A stretch of DNA of 64,000 nt from an uncultured Actinomycetes bacterium. Its GTDB lineage: Bacteria > Actinomycetota > Acidimicrobiia > Acidimicrobiales > RAAP-2. Numbering within the stretch: the stretch's first letter is position 1; every line of letters begins with the position of its first letter. This document shows positions 26,766 through 34,493 of this stretch, one piece after another. Location: the NCBI GenBank assembly GCA_903825895.1, contig CAIKCI010000016.1, positions 1 through 64,000 on the forward strand. The letters run 5' to 3'. The notes beneath the pieces are model-generated. The model was given only the letters and a program-made list of their open reading frames with translations. It was not told the origin of the DNA and searched no databases. Position numbers and translations under genes: made by a program.

Positions 26766-27446
26766 CTAAACGATATCGGCTTGAGAAGCCACAGCGGTAT
26801 GCAGGGCCATAATCACCTCAGAAGTAGGCAGGAGCGTAGCAATCAGGCTGTAGGTTTCTTTCAAAATCACGTCGCCGTACTCCGCCGGAACGCCGCAGAC
26901 CGCATCAGTGGCGAGGAGGATTTGATATCCCAAATTCGCGGCTTCTATGCAAAGACCCAGGACACCAAGATTTAGCGATACCCCTGTGACGACCAGCGTC
27001 GAGATTCCCAAATTTCGCAGCGTCGCATCAAGCGACGTTCCAAGGAATGGTGAGACCCCGTGGTAGCGCTGAATGACGAGGTCAGCCTCGGCCAGCTTGA
27101 GTTCAGGGATTAATTCAACGAACGGCGTTCCTTCGACCAAGTGCTCATGGTTGCGCAAGACGGCGGCGTGAAGCGGAGTATTGACGATCGTCCCGGCACG
27201 ATCTGGGCGAAATGCAGCGGTGCAGTGAATGACGGGGAGTGAGAGTTCTCGAGCGGCCGTGGTGAGGCGTCCGGCATTCTCGGGCACCCCGCGCGCACGT
27301 GCTGCGTCGCCGAGTTGAGGGAACGAAGCTAAATCACCCATGACGCCACGCTGGAGTTCCATTGTGAGGACGGCAACGGGCAGTGGCGGCTGGACCCCTC
27401 GAAGCAGTGCCCTACCGCGCAAGAGATCGACCACGTTGATGGGCAT
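26766..27446 (-). CDS. Isochorismatase-fold hydrolase-like protein with altered triad
   Basis: This 226-residue protein has the isochorismatase/cysteine-hydrolase fold: PVAVLTMELQRGV, FLGTSLDATLRNLGISTLVV, TGVSLNLGVLGLCIEAAN and ATDAVCGVP. The usual Asp-Lys-Cys triad reads Glu30, Arg127 (approximate alignment) and Gly161. Glycine at the cysteine position is also found in true isochorismatases such as EntB, so loss of the cysteine alone does not mean inactivity. All three changes together are unusual. It lies between an LCP gene and an acyl-CoA ligase with gaps of four and two bases, suggesting one transcript. The substrate is unknown. Confidence 0.72.
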   Translation of the reverse strand: MPINVVDLLRGRALLRGVQPPLPVAVLTMELQRGVMGDLASFPQLGDAARARGVPENAGRLTTAARELSLPVIHCTAAFRPDRAGTIVNTPLHAAVLRNHEHLVEGTPFVELIPELKLAEADLVIQRYHGVSPFLGTSLDATLRNLGISTLVVTGVSLNLGVLGLCIEAANLGYQILLATDAVCGVPAEYGDVILKETYSLIATLLPTSEVIMALHTAVASQADIV

Positions 27447-27448
27447 GG

Positions 27449-29062
27449 CTAACGCACCGGAGTCTGGTGTTCAACAATATCGGCGGCCCATCGATAGTCA
27501 GGCTTTCCACTTGGTGAACGAAGGATGGTGTCGACCAAGAACAGGCGTCGGGGAAGCTTGTAGCCCGCCACTTTGTTGCGACAGAACTCTTGCACGGCCG
27601 CGAGATCAATAGTCCGGTCGTCCCGAAGTGCCACAATGGCCGCCACTGTCTGTCCCCAGCGTTCGTCCGCTGCGCCAACCACGATGGCGTCATAGATATC
27701 GGGATGGGAGCGAACAGCGGACTCGACTTCCTCGGGAAAGATCTTTTCTCCTCCTGAGTTGATGACGACCGAGCCGCGTCCGAGAAGTGTCACCGAGCCG
27801 TCTTCTTCGACCGTTGCGAAGTCGCCGGGCATGACGTAGCGAATACCGTCAACTTCAAAGAATGTTTCAGCGGTCTTCACGGGATCGTTGAGATAGCCCA
27901 CCGGGATATCTCCGCATCGAGCAATCCGGCCGATGACGCCCGATCCGGGCTCGACGAAGTTCTTGTCCTCATCAAAAACGACGGTGTCCCCAAGGATGGT
28001 CACGGTCGGTCCCGACTTCATTGTCGTGTTGTCTTTCGAGACCATCGTCATGCCGTTGTTCCCGCTCTCTGAAGAGCCGATGGCGTCGGTGATGAAGAGC
28101 GAGGGGAATTTCTTGAAGAACTCGTCTTTGACGGGTGCGCTGAAAATTGCAGCGGAAGAAACCACAGCGAACAACGACGAGTGGTCGTAGCTCACATCAT
28201 CGTCACTTAATGCTTCGATCAGTGGTTTACCCATGGCGTCACCGGTGATCATGACAGAGTTGGCCCGTTCGGTTTCGACGAGCTTCCAAATCGTGTGGGG
28301 GTCGAATTTGTCGACCAAGACGATGCGGTCGCCACAGAAACTTCGTCCCATGACCGACCATTGGGTGGCTCCGTGCATCAGGGGAGCAATAGGGAAGTGA
28401 GTTAGCGTCATCGCATGACCCTTGGCTACGAACTCTTCGGGCTCTTGGATCCGTGTGTTCGTCGTGGGATCAACGCCACCGCCTAACGCGTAGACCACGT
28501 CTTTGTGACGCCATACAACACCCTTAGGCATACCGGTGGTGCCGCCGGTGTAGAGAATGTAGAGATCGTCATCAAAGCGGGGTTCGAAGTCCCGTTCGGG
28601 AGATTCACTGGCCAGTGCGTCTTCATAGGCCAGGACTCCGTCTCGTGGGTCGAACTCTTCGCTGCCATCTTCGATCACGATCAAGTGGTCGAGGCCAGGT
28701 AGGTCCGGCAACACCGTTCCAACCCGGTCAGAGAACTCACGTGCGTAGATCAATGCTTTAAGTCCAGCGTTCCCCATGAGGTAGCGGAGTTCTTCTTCGA
28801 CGTAGCGATAGTTGATGTTGATCCAGATCGCTCGCAATTTAAAGACGGCCCAAAGGGCCTCAACCCACTCAACGGAGTTGTAGGCGTAGATGCCGACATG
28901 ATCGCCTGGGCCGACACCGAGGCCCTGAAGCTTGTGCGCTAAGCGGTTCGCCCGGTCCTCCATTTCGGCGTAGGTTCGACGTTTTCCGTTGGCGACGAGG
29001 TATTCCCGCTCGGGGAATGCATCAACGGCGGCTTCAAAGAGGTCTGCAATGTTGAACGACAC
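27449..29062 (-). CDS. fadD19: Steroid-CoA ligase, FadD19-like
   Basis: This 537-residue adenylate-forming ligase resembles mycobacterial FadD19, which activates the C8 cholesterol side chain: NINYRYVEEELRYLMGNA, YILYTGGTTGMPKGVVWRH, HFPIAPLMHGATQWSVMG, TDAIGSSESGNNG, GRGSVVINSGGEKIFPEEVE and SPSGKPDYRWA. The last is the catalytic-lysine region. The start is only two bases before the isochorismatase-like gene on the other side. A one-mismatch KstR-type box lies just upstream (29074-29087), which fits regulation with the steroid locus 7 kb away. Confidence 0.85.
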   Translation of the reverse strand: MSFNIADLFEAAVDAFPEREYLVANGKRRTYAEMEDRANRLAHKLQGLGVGPGDHVGIYAYNSVEWVEALWAVFKLRAIWININYRYVEEELRYLMGNAGLKALIYAREFSDRVGTVLPDLPGLDHLIVIEDGSEEFDPRDGVLAYEDALASESPERDFEPRFDDDLYILYTGGTTGMPKGVVWRHKDVVYALGGGVDPTTNTRIQEPEEFVAKGHAMTLTHFPIAPLMHGATQWSVMGRSFCGDRIVLVDKFDPHTIWKLVETERANSVMITGDAMGKPLIEALSDDDVSYDHSSLFAVVSSAAIFSAPVKDEFFKKFPSLFITDAIGSSESGNNGMTMVSKDNTTMKSGPTVTILGDTVVFDEDKNFVEPGSGVIGRIARCGDIPVGYLNDPVKTAETFFEVDGIRYVMPGDFATVEEDGSVTLLGRGSVVINSGGEKIFPEEVESAVRSHPDIYDAIVVGAADERWGQTVAAIVALRDDRTIDLAAVQEFCRNKVAGYKLPRRLFLVDTILRSPSGKPDYRWAADIVEHQTPVR

Positions 29063-29073
29063 GCTAGTGAGAA

Positions 29074-29087
29074 TAGAACACGTTCCC
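29074..29087 (-). promoter_or_regulatory. Probable KstR-type operator (one mismatch)
   Basis: TAGAACACGTTCCC matches TnnAACnnGTTnnA except for the final A, and the core AACACGTT is a perfect palindrome. It lies 11 bases upstream of the FadD19-like start codon, where a repressor would block transcription. The match is weaker than the three boxes at 12.7-17.2 kb. Confidence 0.5.
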
Positions 29088-29121
29088 GTTCTTTGTCAGA
29101 GTGAGGGAAAACTAGGGGTTT

Positions 29122-30759
29122 TTAGGCCTTGTCGGCGCGACGCAGTTCATCGATCCACGCAGCCGCTTCACGTTTGTGACGGCCGTAGTCCATCTTGCCT
29201 GAGGGCGATCGGCCAATGGTCGCCACGACGCGCACATTCTTTGGCGCTTTGTAACTCGAAAGATTGGCTTTAACGTGGGCGATGATTTCGTTTGAGTTGG
29301 GATCGTTTCGCCCCGGTTCAAGCTCGATCATGGCGACGACGCGTTCGCCCGTTTTAGGATCAGGTACGCCAACGACGCAGGCATCAACCACGTCGTCGTG
29401 GCGCTTGAGAACCTCTTCGACTTCTTCTGGGTAGACCTTTTCACCGGCCGTATTGATGCACTGCGAACCTCGACCGAGCAGCTGAATGGTTCCGTCACTT
29501 CGCACTTTGGCAAAGTCGCCCGGGACGCTGTAGCGATTTCCGTCGATTATCCGAAAGGTCGCTGCAGTCTTCTCGGGGTCTTTGTAGTAGCCCAGAGGAT
29601 TTCTCCCCCCTAATGCCAAGACGCCGACTTCCTCTGAACCAGCGACCACGTCGGTTCCATCATCGTTGAGAACTCGCACCCCTTCACCGAGATTGAACTC
29701 GCCGGTGTGGCGAGCAGAACCTGCTTGTGAGATTGAACTTCCCATGCCAAGGGCTTCAGACGAAGAAAAGAGGTCGAGCAATGCCATGCCATCGTGAAAT
29801 TCAAGAAGGCCTGCTTTGACTTCTTCGCTCCACATCGCTCCCGACGACATGATGGCAATCACTGACTTAAGGGTGTAGGTCGACGACGGCTCAAGGACCG
29901 CATCGAGGAGAGGTCGAGCAAAAGGATCTCCCACGATCACGACCACATTGACGTGGTTTCGATCAATCGTGGCGGCAAGATGATGAGGGTCATACTGTCG
30001 GCCCTCCATGAGAACGATTCGTCCACCTTCGGAGAATGTTTCGATACAGGTGAACAGTCCCGTGCCGTGCATGAGCGGACATGCCGGAAGCAAGGCCAGG
30101 CCTGGCCCTTCTTTCTCAATCGTTTCGATGAGCCCGGTGATGCCACCGGCTTCGCTGAATCGGCGAAATCCACCGCCGTTAATTTTGGCGAAGAGATCGT
30201 CTTGGCGCCACATGACACCTTTGGGCATGCCGGTGGTGCCGCCGGTGTACAACAACAAGAGATCGTCGGGCGAGCGGGTCCACGCGTAGTCAAGATTCTG
30301 GACGTTGGCGCTTGCGACGAGGTTGTAGTCGTCGGCCCATGTTGGGCAGGGACCACTGCCGTCATCGACCCAAAGCCAACCACGAATGTTCGGGAGTTGG
30401 TCTTTGATGGCTTCGATTTTTTCAGAGAAACTCCCATGGAAAACCACCGCGACGGCATCGGCGTTCTCCCACAAATAACGAAGCTCTTCGGTTTCGTAGC
30501 GGTAGTTCGTGTTGACGGGAATGAGCCCTATGCGAAACGATGCGAAGACGCTCTCGAGATACTCCGGAGCATTGTAAAGGTAGAGGGCAACTTTGTCTTG
30601 GTGGGTGACATTTTGGGACAAGAGCCACGCGGCCACGGAACGAGCACGCGCATCAAACTGGCCCCACGAAATCGTCCGATCCCCTTGAATAATGGCCGGT
30701 TCGTCGGGCTGAACTTGTGCAATGCCTTCCCAGATTTCGGCATAGTTCCACTCCGACAT
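29122..30759 (-). CDS. Acyl-CoA ligase (FadD19-related paralogue)
   Basis: This 545-residue adenylate-forming ligase is related to its downstream neighbour: NTNYRYETEELRYLWENA, LLLLYTGGTTGMPKGVMWRQ, ACPLMHGTGLF, LDLFSSSEALGMGSS, GRGSQCINTAGEKVYPEEVE and RSPSGKMDYGRHKREA. The AMP-binding P-loop, hinge and catalytic lysine region are complete. It differs from the 27449 gene enough for a different acyl specificity. It is transcribed divergently from an acyl-CoA dehydrogenase gene. A steroid or branched-chain acid substrate is possible from context, but no operator box precedes it. Confidence 0.85.
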   Translation of the reverse strand: MSEWNYAEIWEGIAQVQPDEPAIIQGDRTISWGQFDARARSVAAWLLSQNVTHQDKVALYLYNAPEYLESVFASFRIGLIPVNTNYRYETEELRYLWENADAVAVVFHGSFSEKIEAIKDQLPNIRGWLWVDDGSGPCPTWADDYNLVASANVQNLDYAWTRSPDDLLLLYTGGTTGMPKGVMWRQDDLFAKINGGGFRRFSEAGGITGLIETIEKEGPGLALLPACPLMHGTGLFTCIETFSEGGRIVLMEGRQYDPHHLAATIDRNHVNVVVIVGDPFARPLLDAVLEPSSTYTLKSVIAIMSSGAMWSEEVKAGLLEFHDGMALLDLFSSSEALGMGSSISQAGSARHTGEFNLGEGVRVLNDDGTDVVAGSEEVGVLALGGRNPLGYYKDPEKTAATFRIIDGNRYSVPGDFAKVRSDGTIQLLGRGSQCINTAGEKVYPEEVEEVLKRHDDVVDACVVGVPDPKTGERVVAMIELEPGRNDPNSNEIIAHVKANLSSYKAPKNVRVVATIGRSPSGKMDYGRHKREAAAWIDELRRADKA

Positions 30760-30778
30760 GAGGGCCTCCTTTGCTTCG

Positions 30779-30808
30779 TTGTTCTTACGTGATGCTTGAG
30801 CATACGCT
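30779..30808 (+). promoter_or_regulatory. Candidate leaderless promoter of the 30816 gene
   Basis: TTGTTC (30779-30784) and TACGCT (30803-30808) are separated by 18 bases, and the ATG at 30816 follows 7 bases after the second hexamer. Transcription starting at or next to the ATG would explain the absence of a ribosome-binding site. Both hexamers are imperfect. Confidence 0.35.
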
Positions 30809-30815
30809 ATCCCTT

Positions 30816-31925
30816 ATGGACTCTTCGGCGCTTCTCCACCCCTCGATTGATGCCGTGCGCGCGTGGATCGGCGCGCACCCTCAAGCGACCGGTGCCGAGT
30901 TGGCAGCAGCGGGACTGGTTGTTCCTCACTGGCCTGCCCCGTGGGGACTCGGTGCCGACCCAGCACTCCAACTCGCTATTGACCACGAGCTGGCGACTGC
31001 ACAGATCCATCGACCAATCAACCCAATTGGTATGGGGTGGGCTGGCCCGACCTTGTTAAGCGCCGGTACGAGCGAACAGTGTGAGCGGTGGTTGCCAGAA
31101 CTGTTGTCGGGGGAAGCATTTTGGTGCCAACTCTTCTCTGAGGCGTCTGCAGGATCGGATCTGGCTGCGCTGGCGACCACGGCAGTTCGCGATGGCGACG
31201 AGTGGGTCGTGAACGGATCAAAGATCTGGACGAGTTATGGCCATATCGCCAAGTGGGGCATTTTGTTGGCCAGAACTAATGCCGAGGTTGACCCCCATCA
31301 GGGTATTTCGTACTTCATCTGCCCTATGGATGCACCCGGCGTCGAGATTCACCCTTTGGTGGACATGCGGGGTGAGCATGCGTTCAATCAAGTCTATTTC
31401 ACCGACGTTCGCATTCCTCACGAGAATGTGGTCGGCGCGGTGAACGACGGGTGGCGTTTAGCAAAAGTGACCTTGTCGAATGAACGAGTCTCGCTCTCGG
31501 GTGAAGGTTTGCTCTGGGGCAATGGTCCGACCTTGAGTGACGTCGTCATCTTCGTAAAATCGCTCGATCAGCCACTGTCGCCTCGTCAACGCAGTGAACT
31601 CGTCAGCTTGTGGATACGAGATCAAACGCTGAGTGCATTAAAGAACCGACTGGTCGCCACCGTGCTCGCCGGGCAGACCCCAGGGCCCGAGGCATCGGTG
31701 CGCAAAGCCTTGGCCGATGACTTGGGGCAAGATGCGATGAACTTCATCATCGATGTTCTCGGCATGGGTGGCCAAGCCTTTGGGCCCAACGACATGGGAG
31801 CTCTTTGGGAAAAAGGCTTTCTTTTTTCTCCCGCGCTGACTATTGGAGGCGGGACGTCGATCGTGCAGCGATCAATTATCGCCGAGCGCGTGCTGGGCCT
31901 TCCTCGAGAACCGGTCGTGAAGTAA
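30816..31925 (+). CDS. Acyl-CoA dehydrogenase
   Basis: This 369-residue acyl-CoA dehydrogenase has FSEASAGSDLAALATTAVRDG, GSKIWTSYGHIAKWGILLART, EHAFNQVYFTDVRIPHENV and TIGGGTSIVQRSIIAERVLG. NERV within VTLSNERVSLSGEG offers the likely catalytic glutamate. The N-terminal helical domain is shorter than usual. The open frame begins at a TTG at 30771, but no ribosome-binding site serves it. The ATG at 30816 matches the start of the conserved part and a possible leaderless promoter. The specific acyl-CoA is unknown. Its stop is four bases from a convergent stop. Confidence 0.82.
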   Translation: MDSSALLHPSIDAVRAWIGAHPQATGAELAAAGLVVPHWPAPWGLGADPALQLAIDHELATAQIHRPINPIGMGWAGPTLLSAGTSEQCERWLPELLSGEAFWCQLFSEASAGSDLAALATTAVRDGDEWVVNGSKIWTSYGHIAKWGILLARTNAEVDPHQGISYFICPMDAPGVEIHPLVDMRGEHAFNQVYFTDVRIPHENVVGAVNDGWRLAKVTLSNERVSLSGEGLLWGNGPTLSDVVIFVKSLDQPLSPRQRSELVSLWIRDQTLSALKNRLVATVLAGQTPGPEASVRKALADDLGQDAMNFIIDVLGMGGQAFGPNDMGALWEKGFLFSPALTIGGGTSIVQRSIIAERVLGLPREPVVK

Positions 31926-31929
31926 AGAA

Positions 31930-32409
31930 CTACGTCGTTGTCAAGGGACCGGCGTGACCGAATCCTTGACGAACGCCTTGCCCAGCGCGTGCCACGAGTT
32001 GTTCGGGGTCAAAGAGCATCCAGTAGGCATTACGAGCATGGTCCTTGGTTCGATTCTCAAAGACGGTCGCGAGCACCGCATCGTCATCGGCCTCGTCTTC
32101 GTGGACGAAGACTTCTAAAATGGGGGTACTCGTCATGAGCTGCGCCTGCATGATTCCTTGAGCCGCTTCGTGCGCACACTGCTTGTCGACCGGAGCACTT
32201 CCCGGCATGCCACAGGCGATCACAATGGATGCTCCATCGACCTCGATCATTCGTTTCGCCGCAACGGCTAAATCTTTGAAACCTGGAACCGTTCGCCGCA
32301 GCACCGTAAAGGTCTCGCCGTAGCCAGGGCACGTTGCAAACTCTTCGAGCGCAGCCCCTCCCATATCGAAGCGGGCAAACATGGTGTCAACGACGCCGAT
32401 GGTGATCAT
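31930..32409 (-). CDS. ribC: Riboflavin synthase, archaeal type (RibC-like)
   Basis: This 159-residue protein matches the archaeal riboflavin synthase family from end to end: GVVDTMFARFDMGGAAL, RRTVPGFKDLAVAAKRMIE, IVIACGMPGSAPVDKQCAHE, QGIMQAQLMTSTPILEVFVH with EDEADDD, and a GVRQGFGHAGPL end. This family dismutates 6,7-dimethyl-8-ribityllumazine to riboflavin. It is related to lumazine synthase, not to the usual bacterial two-domain RibE, so its presence here is unexpected and suggests old transfer. A lumazine synthase itself is unlikely because the GMPG and KQCAHE blocks are specific to the archaeal synthase. Nearby genes do not belong to riboflavin synthesis. Confidence 0.85.
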   Translation of the reverse strand: MITIGVVDTMFARFDMGGAALEEFATCPGYGETFTVLRRTVPGFKDLAVAAKRMIEVDGASIVIACGMPGSAPVDKQCAHEAAQGIMQAQLMTSTPILEVFVHEDEADDDAVLATVFENRTKDHARNAYWMLFDPEQLVARAGQGVRQGFGHAGPLTTT

Positions 32410-32514
32410 GATGCTCCTTTTTGATTGGGGGACCGCTGCCCTCCAGCGTACTCACCGATTTCGACATGCTGACCGGTTGTGGTGTTGAATCGTGGGGTGA
32501 CGAGAGAAAAGTCT

Positions 32515-33171
32515 GTGATCCGAGTCGTGGTCGTCGGCACCGATACCGACGTCGGTAAAACGTGGGTTACTTCCCAGATCATCAGAGAATTACGGAGCGA
32601 TGGCCACCAAGTGGCGGCTCGAAAACTCGTCCAATCCCGAGATCTTGCCGATGACCCTGCGGGCGACGATCGCTCTCTCTTGGCCGTCGCGTCGGGGGAG
32701 CAGCCCAGCACTGTCTGTCCTGATCACTTGATCTTCGACCTGCCGCTCGCCCCACCAATGGCCGCAGAGATCTTGGGCCAAGAAATTCCGGAACTCCGTG
32801 ACCTTCTTGATGTGGTCCCGTGGGATGCGCAGACCGAGGTGGTGTTCTTCGAAACAGCCGGAGGCCTGCGCAGTCCTCAAGCGAGCGATGCGGACTCACT
32901 TGATGTGACGGCATGGCTCGACCCCCACGTGGTCATTCTGGTGGCCCCCGACGTTCTGGGTGTGATCTCTCAGGTTCGCCTCTGCGTTGACGCACTGAGG
33001 AATCGCCTTGACGGCGTGCCCGTTATCGTGGCCTTGAACGCTCGCGACAAGACGGGTACTGAGGGCCGGAACGGCAATTGGCTTCGAGATCGAGATGAAT
33101 TTGTCGTTCTTGAGTCGCCAACAGCAATCAGCGAAATCGCTGGAGCACTCGCTCGCCAGATCGAGGCCTAA
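32515..33171 (+). CDS. bioD: Dethiobiotin synthetase
   Basis: This 218-residue P-loop enzyme makes dethiobiotin from 7,8-diaminopelargonate, CO2 and ATP, the step before BioB. The signature GTDTDVGKTWVT holds the P-loop at the N-terminus. ARKLVQSRD, PLAPPMAAE and FFETAGGLRSP carry the substrate and magnesium sites. The start is taken at the GTG 32515 because GAGAGAAAAG lies just upstream and the P-loop then begins about nine residues in; an earlier GTG at 32479 is less likely. It is convergent with the bioB-bsaP pair, with only three bases between stops, forming a biotin locus. Confidence 0.9.
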   Translation: MIRVVVVGTDTDVGKTWVTSQIIRELRSDGHQVAARKLVQSRDLADDPAGDDRSLLAVASGEQPSTVCPDHLIFDLPLAPPMAAEILGQEIPELRDLLDVVPWDAQTEVVFFETAGGLRSPQASDADSLDVTAWLDPHVVILVAPDVLGVISQVRLCVDALRNRLDGVPVIVALNARDKTGTEGRNGNWLRDRDEFVVLESPTAISEIAGALARQIEA

Positions 33172-33174
33172 GCC

Positions 33175-33339
33175 TTAGTTCTGAATCGAGCCGTGCTCTT
33201 TGCAGGTTGCGGTCCACCCGGTCGGCGTGACGCGCACCGCCATCCAGCCGCCACACGTCGAGCAGAAGTGGGGTGGATCGTCGAGGTGACATCCAGAACA
33301 CGTTTCAGTGGAGCGACCACATCCCCCGCAGTAGGTCAT
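33175..33339 (-). CDS. bsaP: Biotin synthase auxiliary protein BsaP-like zinc-ribbon
   Basis: This 54-residue protein is encoded two bases after the bioB stop. It carries eight cysteines: YCGGC near residues 3-7, CSGC (14-17), FCSTC (25-29) and one more at 46 before KEHG. The strand MAVRVTPTGWTATCKEHG ends the protein. This pattern fits the short actinobacterial proteins next to bioB known as BsaP, which help biotin synthase keep or rebuild its iron-sulfur cluster. The small size makes it easy to miss. The start ATG (33337-33339) is fixed by the preceding bioB stop. I recognise the family from pattern and position, not from a search. Confidence 0.8.
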   Translation of the reverse strand: MTYCGGCGRSTETCSGCHLDDPPHFCSTCGGWMAVRVTPTGWTATCKEHGSIQN

Positions 33340-33341
33340 CG

Positions 33342-34433
33342 CTACAGCGCCGCCGAAAGAGCTCCGATAGGCATCTCAAGATCCGCCAGCATCTGGATGT
33401 CTTCATCGGGAGAGCGACCCAAGGTGGTGAGATAGTTCCCCACAATCAACGCGTTGATACCTGACGTCATCCCCATGATTTGTAGTTCTCGGAGCGTGAC
33501 CTCACGCCCGCCAGCAAAACGCAAGATGGTCGCGGGCAGCGCCAATCTAAATAAGGCGATCCAGCGGATTGCTTCTAAGGGCTCCATAATTGTTCGGTTG
33601 CCGAGTGGGGTGCCAGGACGGGGGTTCAAGAAGTTCAAGGGAACTTCTTCAGGTTCCAGGCTTTGAAGATCAATGAGCAGTTCCAAGCGCTGCGCATCCG
33701 TTTCGCCCATGCCGAGGAGAACCCCGCAACAGAGTTCCATGTTGTAGGTGCGCACGAGTTCACAGGTTGCCTTGCGATCGTCGTAGGTGTGGGTCGTCAC
33801 GATCTCGGGGAAGAACGAGCGTGACGTCTCGAGGTTGTGGTTGTAGCGGTGGACGCCACCTTCAGAGAAACGACGCGCTTGATCTTCGGTCAAGATTCCT
33901 GCACTCACTGCCACATTCAAGCCGGTGGTCTCTTTCACCAAGGGGACAAGTTCCAAGATTCGATCCATTGTCCGCTCGTCAGGACCACGAATAGCGAGGA
34001 CGATGCAGAACTCACTCGCTCCAAGAGCGGCAGTTTCCTTGGCGGCGGTCAGCACTTCTTCGGTGTCAAGAAATGGTGTTGCCTTCACGGGTGTCTCGAA
34101 ACGAGAACTCTGTGAACAAAAGTGGCAGTCCTCAGGGCAGCCTCCTGTTTTGGCCGAAAGAATTCCTTCGATCTCGACTTCCGGCCCACACCAAGAGAGT
34201 CGTACTTCGTGGGCCAATGCGCTGAGTGCCGCTGTACACGCTGGGTCGAGTGCAACCAAGGTGGCGAGTTCTTCGCTGTTCAGGAGGCGCCGTTCTCCGA
34301 GCAGAACGTCCTCAGCGCTGCGAAGGATCGATCGTTCTTCGGCGCTGAGCGCACGGGCAGATGGTGAAGAAGGCGTTGCCTTTTTACGCAGTGAAATGGT
34401 GCTTCCCATTGGGGTGGCTGAATCGTTCGACAT
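33342..34433 (-). CDS. bioB: Biotin synthase
   Basis: This 363-residue radical-SAM enzyme inserts sulfur into dethiobiotin. The cluster motif is CPEDCHFC within GGCPEDCHFCSQSSRF. YNHNLETSRSFFPEIVTTHT, CCGVLLGMGETDAQRLEL and LNFLNPRPGTPL are further BioB signatures, and the second-cluster residues lie in NMELCCG and the FAGGRE region. It has about 40 extra N-terminal residues rich in Ser/Arg. The frame extends another 98 codons upstream, but that part reads antisense into the acyl-CoA dehydrogenase gene and is rejected. The ATG at 34433 is taken. bsaP follows two bases after the stop. Confidence 0.93.
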   Translation of the reverse strand: MSNDSATPMGSTISLRKKATPSSPSARALSAEERSILRSAEDVLLGERRLLNSEELATLVALDPACTAALSALAHEVRLSWCGPEVEIEGILSAKTGGCPEDCHFCSQSSRFETPVKATPFLDTEEVLTAAKETAALGASEFCIVLAIRGPDERTMDRILELVPLVKETTGLNVAVSAGILTEDQARRFSEGGVHRYNHNLETSRSFFPEIVTTHTYDDRKATCELVRTYNMELCCGVLLGMGETDAQRLELLIDLQSLEPEEVPLNFLNPRPGTPLGNRTIMEPLEAIRWIALFRLALPATILRFAGGREVTLRELQIMGMTSGINALIVGNYLTTLGRSPDEDIQMLADLEMPIGALSAAL

Positions 34434-34493
34434 GGCTCTAACGTAGTGGTCAGAGCGACGACGCTGCGAGTTGGCAGCACTGAAGGAGCACAG

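Noticed and set aside
31930-32409. Asp/Glu racemase or lumazine synthase
   Set aside because: The size invites these calls, but the GMPG, KQCAHE and EVFVHEDEA blocks are those of archaeal riboflavin synthase.
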